64,000 bases of DNA from Pseudocercospora fijiensis CIRAD86 (Eukaryota; Ascomycota; Dothideomycetes; Mycosphaerellales; Mycosphaerellaceae), in contig NW_006921532.1 in NCBI RefSeq assembly GCF_000340215.1, positions 5,922,681-5,986,680 of the forward strand, in the 5' to 3' direction. Within the stretch, counting starts at the first letter, position 1. Each line of letters opens with the position of its first letter. A program made the position numbers and the translations under genes. The notes under the pieces are model-generated. The model saw nothing but the letters and a program-made list of their open reading frames with translations, was not told the DNA's origin and did no database searches. Below, one piece after another: positions 55,770-64,000 of this stretch.

Positions 55770-56547
55770 CTATAAGATGACACAGCACCCACTACTCTCT
55801 TTCCGATCACCACTCAGAAGTGACTGTCGTGTCGCAGCCTCGAAGACATCATCGACGCCTTCGCCCGTCAAAGAAGAGCATTCCAGATATTTCTTCGCGC
55901 CGATGCGTTTTCGGACTTCTTCGCCTTCATCGAATGTCAAGAATTTCTCGGACCGTTTGCGCATTTCTTCTTGAGCCACGGGGTCGTCTCGGAGATCTTT
56001 TTTCAGGCCCACGAGGATGATTGGGACGTTGGGGCAGCGTTCGAGGACTTCGGGGTGCCTGGCGACAAGCAAAATGTTAGCGTGCTGACTCCCGGCGGAT
56101 GAAGCTTTCGGAGAGCGCTTTCTTACCATTTCGTCGTGATGTTGTGTAGAGAGTCCGGACTGCTGACGGAGAAAGCGATCAAGATGACATGCGCTTGGCT
56201 ATAAGCGAGAGGTCGTAATCGCTCGTAATCTTCCTGTCCGGCTGTATCCCAAAGTGCTAGTTGTACGGATTTGCCGTCCACTCTGCAATCGGTGACATAG
56301 TTTTCGAACACCGTGGGTACATATCGCTGTGAAGTGAATGTCAGCTTCGAATCGTGTGTTGAGGCTGTGGCACGCCTTACTGTTGGGAAGTAACCCAATG
56401 TGAAGACGGAAAGCAATGAAGTCTTTCCACACGCACCGTCGCCTATTATGACGAGTTTTCTGACGTGCGTCAATATGGAAGTACTGTGAGAGCTGGTGCA
56501 TATGTCTCTCCTCACCTCCGCATCACCTGTGAGTCCTGTTGCGCCAT
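55770..56547 (-). CDS. rho2: Rho-family GTPase Rho2
   Basis: Four exons: 56547-56516, 56459-56381, 56326-56127 and 56058-55770, giving 199 residues. Phases agree at each join ([36 protein letters not shown]). G-box motifs: P-loop GDGACGKTS, switch [11 protein letters not shown] with the effector Thr, switch [19 protein letters not shown], and [19 protein letters not shown]. The expected TKxD-type loop is LKKDLRDD. The C-terminus is CCVIL: CVIL is a CAAX box ending in Leu, which favours geranylgeranylation, and the preceding Cys may be palmitoylated. [32 protein letters not shown] and the Rho-insert [10 protein letters not shown] match Rho2 rather than Rho1, 3 or 4. It acts in cell-wall and polarity signalling at the plasma membrane. 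Confidence 0.93.
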
Positions 56548-57527
56548 GGTGAGATTATGCCTGGCGGCCTTCGGAAGCTGTAGCAGGTGTGCTCTACTTC
56601 AGTATCGACTACCGGACCGTCGCAGTATGAATTTCCCACCCGAGCGCTCTCTATGTCCCCTCTTGTCCTAAGCGCCGGCCTTTCCAGTCACCACGCAAGC
56701 TGGTTCCTTTCTTATACGAGGGTCGGCTATCGCTCCGCCTCGGGGACTATGCAGGGTCTGGCGATTCGCTCTCGTTCACAGACGAGTGTGTATGTGAAGG
56801 CAGGAAGGTGAGGCGGTAAATTTAATGCGACGAGAGAAGAATTGTTGGTGTTGTCGTACTTGGGGTTCAATGCGGTGATCGCTGATGTTTCAGGCTCGGC
56901 CCAGAATCCACCAAGCTTGAGCTTCGTAATGCAGCTGCTGGCAAGGCAATCGTCAACAATGGCAGATGTAGATAGTCTTTGCCTAGCTTTTCGCAGGCGA
57001 TAGATGGAATGGATGTGTGAGAGGGATTCGATGAGGTAGTGAAGTGATCCCGTGCCAGTGAGCGAGCGCTCAGCGGTAGTCGGTCGTGTTGAAGTTGAGA
57101 GGCAGTTGCTGAGGCAGGGCAGGGCAGGGCAGGTGCGCAAACGCGGGATGGCGAAGCAGGACCGATCTTCGCGGCGGGTACTCCCGCAATAACGACGCTC
57201 GACAGCAAATGCACTTCGGCAGGCACATGGAGTAAGGGAACTTGCGCATGTGACGAGTAATAATTTGACCGGCGCATACCACGAACACATCTCAAAGGAG
57301 CAATCAGGCTGGAGTGCGGCTGCAAAGGTATTGAGCCTCTCCCGCTCCGAGCACAGAACAGCACAGCACCGCACAGACAGACAGGCCATCCAACAAGGTT
57401 GTCCACACACGACCTCACATGCTCCGAGCACCTCCAAGCCTGCGCACACTCACTCTCACCTCCGCCGCCCTGCGACTGACACATGTCCGCTAGAGCTGCA
57501 CCCTAGCACCACACTGCCGCTGCCACC
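56548..57527. promoter_or_regulatory. Divergent intergenic region rho2 / nst1
   Basis: 980 bp between divergent start codons. Frames here are not protein-like. A GGGCA tandem (57115-57133) gives three GGG runs. A CA-rich leader precedes the nst1 ATG (GCCACCATGTCG, a strong Kozak-like context). Confidence 0.55.
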
Positions 57528-60500
57528 ATGTCGACGCAGCATACGAACGGGGTCATTACCGGGCCCACTACAGGGAATCGCAAGAAGGCCAAGCGGCGCG
57601 CGAAGGCTGCCGCCAAATCTGCCACTCAAGTGCCTCCGCCGCACATCACAGGCCAGCCGTCCGAACTGGGCTACGACGAGGATGCGCTCCGCTACGATGA
57701 GGACGACGACTATGACTCTGAGGCCGAGCACGAGTACGCCGAGCAGCACCACTATGCTCCTCCCCACCCCAACGGCATATATCCTGCTCCGCCTCTGCCG
57801 CCCGGCAAGAAGAAGAACAAGAAAAAGAAGAAGTCGGGCAGCATCCAGCAGAGCGACGCCTACGAACCACACCTGCTTCCTCCGCCGCGACATGGCCACC
57901 AGCACTCTCCCATGCGAGCACCCATGTCTCACCACGGCAGTCACCACCATGACAATATATGGAATACGAGTACGGCGCAGGAGCGACAGAACATCAAGGA
58001 GTTCTGGCTGAGCTTGAGCGAGGACGAGCGCAAGGGCCTGCTCAAGATTGAGAAGGAGGCGGTGCTGAAGAAGATGAAGCAGCAGCAGAAGCATTCGTGC
58101 TCTTGCACTGTGTGTGGACGGAAGCGTACTGCGATCGAGGAGGAGCTCGAAGTGCTGTACGAAGGCTATTACGAGGAACTCGAACAGTATGCGCACGTCG
58201 ATCAGCCGCCATTACCCACTGCAGACGGCATGCTCCCCGCTCCACTGCAACACCGCCCGCCACATCCGCTTTCCACACCTCCGCCACCCATGCATCCTCG
58301 CCACCGAACGAGTCACGTACATGAGCATCTCGACGACGACGAGTACAGCGAGGAGGAAGACGAAGAAGAAGAGTACAGCGACGAAGACGAGGACGAGTAT
58401 TCTGACGACGAACCGGACCACCATCCCGAACCGCCGCGAGGCCACCCGGGTGTGCCAGACTTCTTCGACTTTGGCTCACAGCTGACTGTCAAAGGTATTC
58501 TAACTCCATGGGCTGAAAAACTGGAGGCGATGGGGCTAAAGGGTAAAGCAGACAACCTCCTCACGGTAGCTGACGATCTGCTGAAGAATGACGGTCGCAA
58601 GTTCATCGAAATGATGGAACAGCTTGCAGAGCGTCGAATGGCTCGCGAGAGTCGTTCGCATTACGACGCAGAGTCGCCTTCGGGCTACCCATCCAACGAT
58701 CAGTACGGCCAAGAGGACCCTCTTGCCGCAGACGACGAGTACGACGATGAGGAAGGCTCGTACGACAGCCAGGAAGATTACGATGACATGGACGATGAGG
58801 AGGACGAGATGGTGGGTGACATTGAGCTGGCAAGTCCCACATTTCAAACTGATTCTTTGCAGGGAGGGCTGACCGAGGAACAACGTATGCAGGAAGGACG
58901 ACGAATGTTCCAAATATTTGCAGCACGCATGTTCGAACAACGTGTGCTTACAGCATATCGAGAGAAAGTCGCAGCCGAACGTCAAGCGAAGCTACTGGAA
59001 GAGCTGGCCGATGAGGACAAATTACAGGCACAGCGAGAAGCCAAGAAGCAGCGAGATGCGCAGAAGAAGAAAGACAAGAAGAAGCAGGCACAGCAGGCCA
59101 AAGCAGAGGAGAAGGCGAAGCGGGATGCTGAGAAAGCCGCAGAAGAAGCCCGGCTGCGTCAGGCGGAAGAGAAGAAGCAAGAGGAGCAGAGACGGAGGAA
59201 GGAGGAACAGCGAAAGAAGCGGGAGGAGGAGAAGCGGAAGGCGGATGAAGAGAAAGCGAGGAAAGAATTCGAGCGCTTGAGGCGGCAGCAAGAGGAGCAG
59301 CAGCGGAGAGAGGAAGCGGAACGCAAGGCACGAGAAGCCAAAGCTGCAGAGAAGGCTCGGAAAGAAGAGCAGCGCAAGAAAGAGCGCGAGGAACGTAAAG
59401 CACGCGAGAAGGAAGTTCGAGAGCGCAAAGCCCAGGAAGATGCCGAAAAGAAAGAGCGTGAAGCCAAGGCGAAAGCCGAAAAGGAGGCCAAGGACCGCGA
59501 GAAGAAAGTCCATCAAGTGCCGCCACTCACCGCGCATCCTCCTCAACTTGCAAAGCGATCCTCGCAGCCTGGTATGGTGGCCATTCCCGGAGTCTATGGC
59601 AAGCAAACGACTTCGGGTATTTCTTCTCCTCACGTCAACATCGCAACACCTGCGGTACCGAAGGCGCCCACCCCATCGAAGCAGAGACAAGCTTCGCAGC
59701 AAGGCTCACATGCTTCTTCGCCCAAGCAATCACATTCGCAGGTCTCGAGTGCACCCAGCAAATCATCCTCACCGGGTGCTAGCGGACAGCAAACTTCAAA
59801 CCAACCCAAGCAAATCTTGCACAAAGCGGGCAACCAACAACCTAATCAGCAACCGCAACCGATCAACACTCCGTCCCCGCTGCACCACCAGCCGATTCAA
59901 CCGCCACCGGGAATGCCGCATCCTCACCATCACCCAGGTGGCTTCGCAGGCATGCCACCGATGGGCTTCAATGGTTTCCCAGTGCCACAAGGACCAATGC
60001 TGCCAGGCATGAACCGAGGACCAATGCCCGGTATGTTTCCGAATCAAGGCCCCCCCATGGGCTTCCCTAATCGCATGTCGTTCGGCCATCCAGGCATGAA
60101 CGGCATGAACGGAATGCTTCCTCCACCTGGTATGATGCCACCGCAAGGCAGAGGTTTTCCGTTTGACGGCCCTGGTATGGGCAATCCGCCACCAGGATTC
60201 GGCCAAATGCCGCCACATCCATCAAACCAAACGTCGCCCATCGGACAGTCTCCTCACGACCAGCAGGAAGTCTCTCCGGCCACTCGCGTCAACAGTCGAC
60301 CGATAAGGAGCGTTTCGAGTCGGCAGCCAATGCACCAATCGCCAGGCCAGCACCGATACAACGCCCGAACAGTGTCAAGCCACCGTCACGCAATGGTTCC
60401 AATCCAGAACTGGAGGATCTTTCAAGACATCTCGGTAGTTCAGCACTGCTTGACGACAGCGATGAGCCGGTATCGAATGCAGAGAACAACCGTCGACACT

Positions 60501-61195
60501 CAAATGTGCCAGGCCAATCTCGCGGCATCAACATTCCAGGCGGTGGCATGAATCATATCGGCGGCTTTCCTGGTGGCTTTGGCGCACCTGGCAGCTCGTG
60601 GAATACTCCCGCCATGCCATTCGGATCAAGTCCAGGCCTTGGTCAGCCCGGGTGGGGCAACTTGCCACCACCGTCGAGCAGTTGGGGCAATAACAATGCT
60701 GCATTTGCGAGTAATGGTGGATTTGGCTCTATTGCGCCTCCCATGCACCGTCCGGCTGGTGGCAGCATGAGCCGACCTCTTGCCATTCGTATCGCCATAT
60801 GCCAAGCCTGCAAGCAATTATCAGCATCAAATCGTGGCGAGGGCGACAAGTTCCACAACGTCGATGTGTTACTCCGCCAGATGGAAGCAAACCGACCCCC
60901 TCTGGAGGCAATGCCCACGCTGCAAGAGATCGAGGCTATCTGCGAGACGGAAGGCGATAGTCAGAACGGCGGTGGCGAGCTGTCAATCAAGCACAACGAA
61001 GCGGAAGGCTCGTACGCAGTCAAGTGGGAGGCAGACGCAAGTACGCCCGATCAGAGCAGAGGTCACACTGGATTGGGAGAGATCGGCTCGCCAATGCCAA
61101 GCAAGACATCACCTGCAACTGGATTTGGTGCACCTGGCATGGGTCGCGCACCAGGACCTCTTCCCAACTTGGGCACTCTCGGATCGTCATCTTAG
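57528..61195 (+). CDS. nst1: Stress response protein Nst1
   Basis: Modelled as 57528-60174 joined to 60264-61195 (1192 residues), or to 60267 (one fewer). The first frame runs to a stop at 60551, but family-like sequence continues in another frame ([20 protein letters not shown], then [17 protein letters not shown]). A GTATGG donor at 60175 and a CAGCAG tandem acceptor at 60261-60266 restore the frame. Architecture: Lys-rich N-terminus, [20 protein letters not shown], a Cys motif ([20 protein letters not shown]), acidic runs, a ~200-residue Lys/Glu/Arg/Ala single-helix region (residues ~480-660), then Pro/Gly/Met-rich and Gln-rich segments. Nst1 is a fungal cytoplasmic protein linked to salt-stress response and P-bodies. 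The alternative to the intron is a genuine one-base frameshift. Confidence 0.9.
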
Positions 61196-61698
61196 GTGCA
61201 TTACGATCGAAAGAACAGGAGTGTGCTGAAGTACCCACGATTCCTTAGAAGGGAGGAGACGATTTGATCGAATAAGTAACGGGAAGTGATTTTCTTGGTA
61301 TGGCATGGGATGGCGTAGTGCCAAGCTCTCGGTTTGGCGTGCTATGAGCATCCGGGTTTGCAAACTTCTCATGCGCAGCATAGAAAATTCAAAGGCACGC
61401 TCAATCTGTCCTTTTTTCGGGATTGAGTCAGTGAAGTGATCATACGCTCTCATTTCCTCACAATCTACCCCACATATCGCGCTACTTCGTTGACCGTCTC
61501 TCGCGGAGACTGATCGTTCATAATCATAACATCCCATGGCGTGACTTTTGACGAACACCATTCCCAACACGTCATCTCCCATCATCTGCAGAACTGCTTT
61601 CGCTGCAGGACTGACGCTAAATTTCACCAACTCCCCTCATACTCCTCCCGCCACGATAATAAAACCTCCCAGTCCGTGCACTCTTCGTGATGGAAAAT
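61196..61698. other. Convergent intergenic region nst1 / dad4
   Basis: Space between the 3' ends of nst1 and dad4. No coding frame with support; no repeat. Confidence 0.6.
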
Positions 61699-61969
61699 TC
61701 AAGAAGGCTCCTTCAGGCTATCCGTCGCTTCCAAGTGGAAGAGGACGTTGCTTTGATAGTTCTTGAACATTGCTGCCACTAATTCCACGTTCATGTTTTC
61801 GACGTTGATTTTTTGGAGGGATGAGTTGAGGACTAGGATCGCTTCGTTGAGCTTCTCTACGTTGGTTATGATTCTGGAGAGAAGCCTGTTACAGATTAGT
61901 GGGTGGGAGGGGGTGAGAGAGGGAGAGACAAACGTACAAGGATTGTTGGGCTGCGTGGGGAGATTCCAT
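61699..61969 (-). CDS. dad4: DASH complex subunit Dad4
   Basis: Two exons, 61969-61938 and 61885-61699. The intron runs from GTACGT to GTAACAG with CTAAT near the acceptor, phase 2. The product is 72 residues, the family's normal length: [20 protein letters not shown], then [20 protein letters not shown] and [18 protein letters not shown]. The whole protein is a coiled-coil helix pair. It is a component of the DASH/Dam1 ring that couples kinetochores to microtubules. The longer unspliced frame starting at 62001 lacks the conserved N-terminus and was rejected. It is divergent from slh1, with 113 bp between the start codons. Confidence 0.95.
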
Positions 61970-62082
61970 TTTGTGATGCTTGAGGCGAGAGTAGAGAGCA
62001 AAGACTTGGGCTTGTTGAGCAGTGACGCGTTTGGAGGCGTTTTAGAGTTTGGAGCTACTTAGTAAGCGAGCGATGGCACACT
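61970..62082. promoter_or_regulatory. Very short bidirectional promoter dad4 / slh1
   Basis: 113 bp separate the two start codons, so both transcripts must start inside this interval or within the opposite leader. No TATA box is visible. Confidence 0.6.
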
Positions 62083-64000
62083 ATGAATCATGATTCTGTA
62101 GATGCATTTCTTGACAACACTTCCAATTTCTCCGGTCCAGGCAAAATGTCGCCATCAGCTGAGACAGCCGCCTCGCAATGGCTCGAGCAGCTGGCTGCGA
62201 TGAGAGCGGCTATTGCAGAACTGAAGCTCCCACAAACGAATGGCGAATCGAAAGAGCCGGCATATGATGATGGACTCGATCTTGAACTGGAAGACGATGA
62301 CTTGTCACCAGCATCGGGCGACGATATCTGGGATCTTATCAGTGAGGAAGAAGAGGATAGCTATAGTGAGGAGAGCGTAGACGTTCCGGCATTTGCACGG
62401 ACTCAGGCCAAGGATGGCTCTCGAGAGTGGTTGCGGTTACGATGCGAGCAGGTCGCCAGCAAGAGCAGTGGCCTCGATGCGAACTCGCTTGAAGATCAAA
62501 TCATTGCGGTCCTGGCTTCTGACAGTAGCGATGATGAGTTGCAGATGACACTTGCGGACATTCTGGGCTTCGAGGAGCTCGATCTGGTATCAGAGATATT
62601 GCAACATCGCAAAGCAATCCTCTCCGCCCCTACCCCTCGTCCATCGGGCATTCTGTCCAAAGCCGAACGAGATGCCCGACTGCGTGATCAGGACTTGGCA
62701 CACAAGACTGCCGCATTAGCCCCAGCTCAGGATCGTTCGCAGACGGAGTACCCTCATGTCTATCAAGCACACAGCGCTGGTAATACGCTGTCGGCGCATG
62801 GTAAGAGGTATACTCTTCCCGTCGGCAGTGAGAGAAAGGAACGCGAGAAGTACGAAGAATACAGTATTCCTGCAGCCAAGGTTGGCATTCGTGGGCTCGA
62901 GCAGAAGCTTGTTCAGATCAGCGACTTGGACGGCCTTTGCAAACGTACATTCAAAGGTTACAAGACGCTCAACCGGATGCAAAGTCTCGTCTACCAAGTA
63001 GCATATCACACCAGTGAGAATATGCTTGTCTGTGCTCCAACTGGTGCCGGTAAGACAGATGCCGCAATGCTCACAATTCTCAACACCATTGCGAAGAATA
63101 TTCACCCGAACCCGATTGAGGAGCCAGATGCTTCTGAGTTTGTCGTCTATACCGAAGAGTTCAAGATTGTCTATGTTGCTCCTATGAAAGCTCTTGCGGC
63201 AGAAATCACCGAGAAGCTGGGCAAGAGATTGGCTTGGCTTGGCATTCAGGTCAGAGAGTTGACTGGTGATATGCAGCTGACCAAAGCCGAGATTGTTGCT
63301 ACCCAGATCATCGTCACTACTCCAGAGAAGTGGGATGTCGTGACTCGAAAGTCGACTGGCGATACTGAGCTCGTGCAGAAAGTGCGATTGCTCATCATAG
63401 ACGAGGTGCATATGTTGCACGATGAGCGAGGTGCAGTGCTGGAATCACTTGTCGCTAGAACAGAGCGTCAAGTTGAAAGCACTCAATCTCTCATTCGCAT
63501 CATCGGTCTCAGCGCCACCTTACCCAATTACATTGATGTCGCAGACTTCTTGAAAGTCAACCGCATGGCTGGCTTGTTCTACTTCGACCAGTCCTTCAGA
63601 CCAGTACCACTCGAGCAGCACTTCATCGGTGTTAAAGGCAAGCCCGGAACCAAGTCAAGTCGTGAGAACCTGGACAACACTTGTTTTGAGAAAGTGAAGG
63701 AAATGCTTGAGCTCGGACATCAGATTATGGTCTTTGTGCACAGTCGCAAAGACACTGTCAAAACTGCTCGACAGCTGTATGAGATGGCTACAGAACAAGG
63801 GATGACGGATCTGTTCGATCCTAGCCAGTCTGAAGGGTATTCTCAGGCACTCAAAGACGTCAAGCAATCGAAGGGCCGCGAGATCCGCGAGCTGGTACAG
63901 AAAGGCATGGGTACCCATCATGCTGGGATGCCTCGCTCCGATCGCAATCTGGTCGAGCGACTATTTGCAGAAGGAGTGCTAAAAGTACTCTGCTGTACGG
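62083..64000 (+). CDS. slh1: RNA helicase Slh1/ASCC3 (RQT complex), 5' part
   Basis: Open from the ATG at 62083 to the window end: 639 residues and one extra base, with no intron seen. An acidic N-terminus (DDGLDLELEDDDLSPASGDD) is followed by a helical region with SGILSKAERDARLRDQDLAH. The first Ski2-like helicase cassette follows: motif I VCAPTGAGKTD, Ia VYVAPMKALAAE, Ib TTPEKWDVVTRK, motif II IIDEVHML, motif III GLSATLPNY, IV IMVFVHSRKDT and THHAGM. The DEVH box and two-cassette-type first domain match Slh1/ASCC3, which dissociates collided ribosomes, rather than Brr2. The remaining ~1300 residues lie beyond the window. A Met at 62146 is an alternative start. Confidence 0.92.
   Translation, partial: MNHDSVDAFLDNTSNFSGPGKMSPSAETAASQWLEQLAAMRAAIAELKLPQTNGESKEPAYDDGLDLELEDDDLSPASGDDIWDLISEEEEDSYSEESVDVPAFARTQAKDGSREWLRLRCEQVASKSSGLDANSLEDQIIAVLASDSSDDELQMTLADILGFEELDLVSEILQHRKAILSAPTPRPSGILSKAERDARLRDQDLAHKTAALAPAQDRSQTEYPHVYQAHSAGNTLSAHGKRYTLPVGSERKEREKYEEYSIPAAKVGIRGLEQKLVQISDLDGLCKRTFKGYKTLNRMQSLVYQVAYHTSENMLVCAPTGAGKTDAAMLTILNTIAKNIHPNPIEEPDASEFVVYTEEFKIVYVAPMKALAAEITEKLGKRLAWLGIQVRELTGDMQLTKAEIVATQIIVTTPEKWDVVTRKSTGDTELVQKVRLLIIDEVHMLHDERGAVLESLVARTERQVESTQSLIRIIGLSATLPNYIDVADFLKVNRMAGLFYFDQSFRPVPLEQHFIGVKGKPGTKSSRENLDNTCFEKVKEMLELGHQIMVFVHSRKDTVKTARQLYEMATEQGMTDLFDPSQSEGYSQALKDVKQSKGREIRELVQKGMGTHHAGMPRSDRNLVERLFAEGVLKVLCCT

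Noticed and set aside
57250..58011. 253-codon plus-strand frame overlapping the start of nst1, and long minus-strand frames across 57456-59702
   Set aside because: They are shadows of the repetitive Lys/Glu-coding region of nst1, with low-complexity composition and no domain.
61699..62001. Unspliced 100-codon version of dad4
   Set aside because: Its first ~38 residues are intron and leader; the spliced 72-residue form matches family length and N-terminus.

Overview
The window reads as the nuclear genome of a filamentous ascomycete. Introns are short (about 47-92 nt) with CTRAY branch sites, genes are compact, and several products are typical of Pezizomycotina: nst1, Goodbye-STAND proteins, BSC6-type MFS carriers and Ser/Thr-rich wall proteins. 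The first 7.7 kb is almost free of CA and TG dinucleotides and saturated with TA, which is the footprint of repeat-induced point mutation (RIP). A RALF-like secreted peptide and a lineage-specific gene set suit a plant-associated Dothideomycete, but the species cannot be fixed from sequence reading alone.

Layout. 1-7.77 kb: RIP-mutated tandem array of roughly 25-bp units, broken by GC-richer blocks that share one conserved end. 8-18.6 kb: housekeeping genes (ARPC5, a nitrilase ending in a peroxisomal SKL, eIF3l, a cyclin-L-like protein) plus unknowns. 19.5-27.1 kb: a mucin-like secreted protein, a CorA-like membrane protein and an MFS transporter. 27.3-34.2 kb is accessory in character: a broken amino-acid permease whose intron hosts a 961-bp terminal-inverted-repeat element, an apparently intact RALF-like gene beside a decayed partial copy, a truncated PhyH-like fragment, an ACC-synthase-like PLP enzyme and a Cys-rich single-pass membrane protein. 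35-45 kb: a mitochondrial NAPE-PLD, a HET-S-like protein with two amyloid pseudo-repeats at its C-terminus, two disordered ORFs overlapping by TGATG, mitochondrial enoyl reductase ETR1 and a tandem pair of BTB-like genes. 45.8-48.6 kb: a Goodbye-STAND-TPR gene with inconsistent frames. 49.5-64 kb: an IFH1-like acidic protein, Rho2, NST1, DAD4 and the 5' part of SLH1.

Functional themes. Core genes cover actin nucleation (ARPC5), translation initiation and ribosome rescue (eIF3l, SLH1), kinetochores (DAD4) and wall or polarity signalling (Rho2). The accessory part holds two candidates worth follow-up: a plant-hormone-mimic-like locus (RALF with an ACC-synthase-like enzyme) and an incompatibility or regulated-cell-death-like module (HET-S-like protein, with a STAND gene about 8 kb away). 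Splice junctions were placed by eye from reading frame, GT/GC-AG signals and family expectation; three introns appear to use GC donors.
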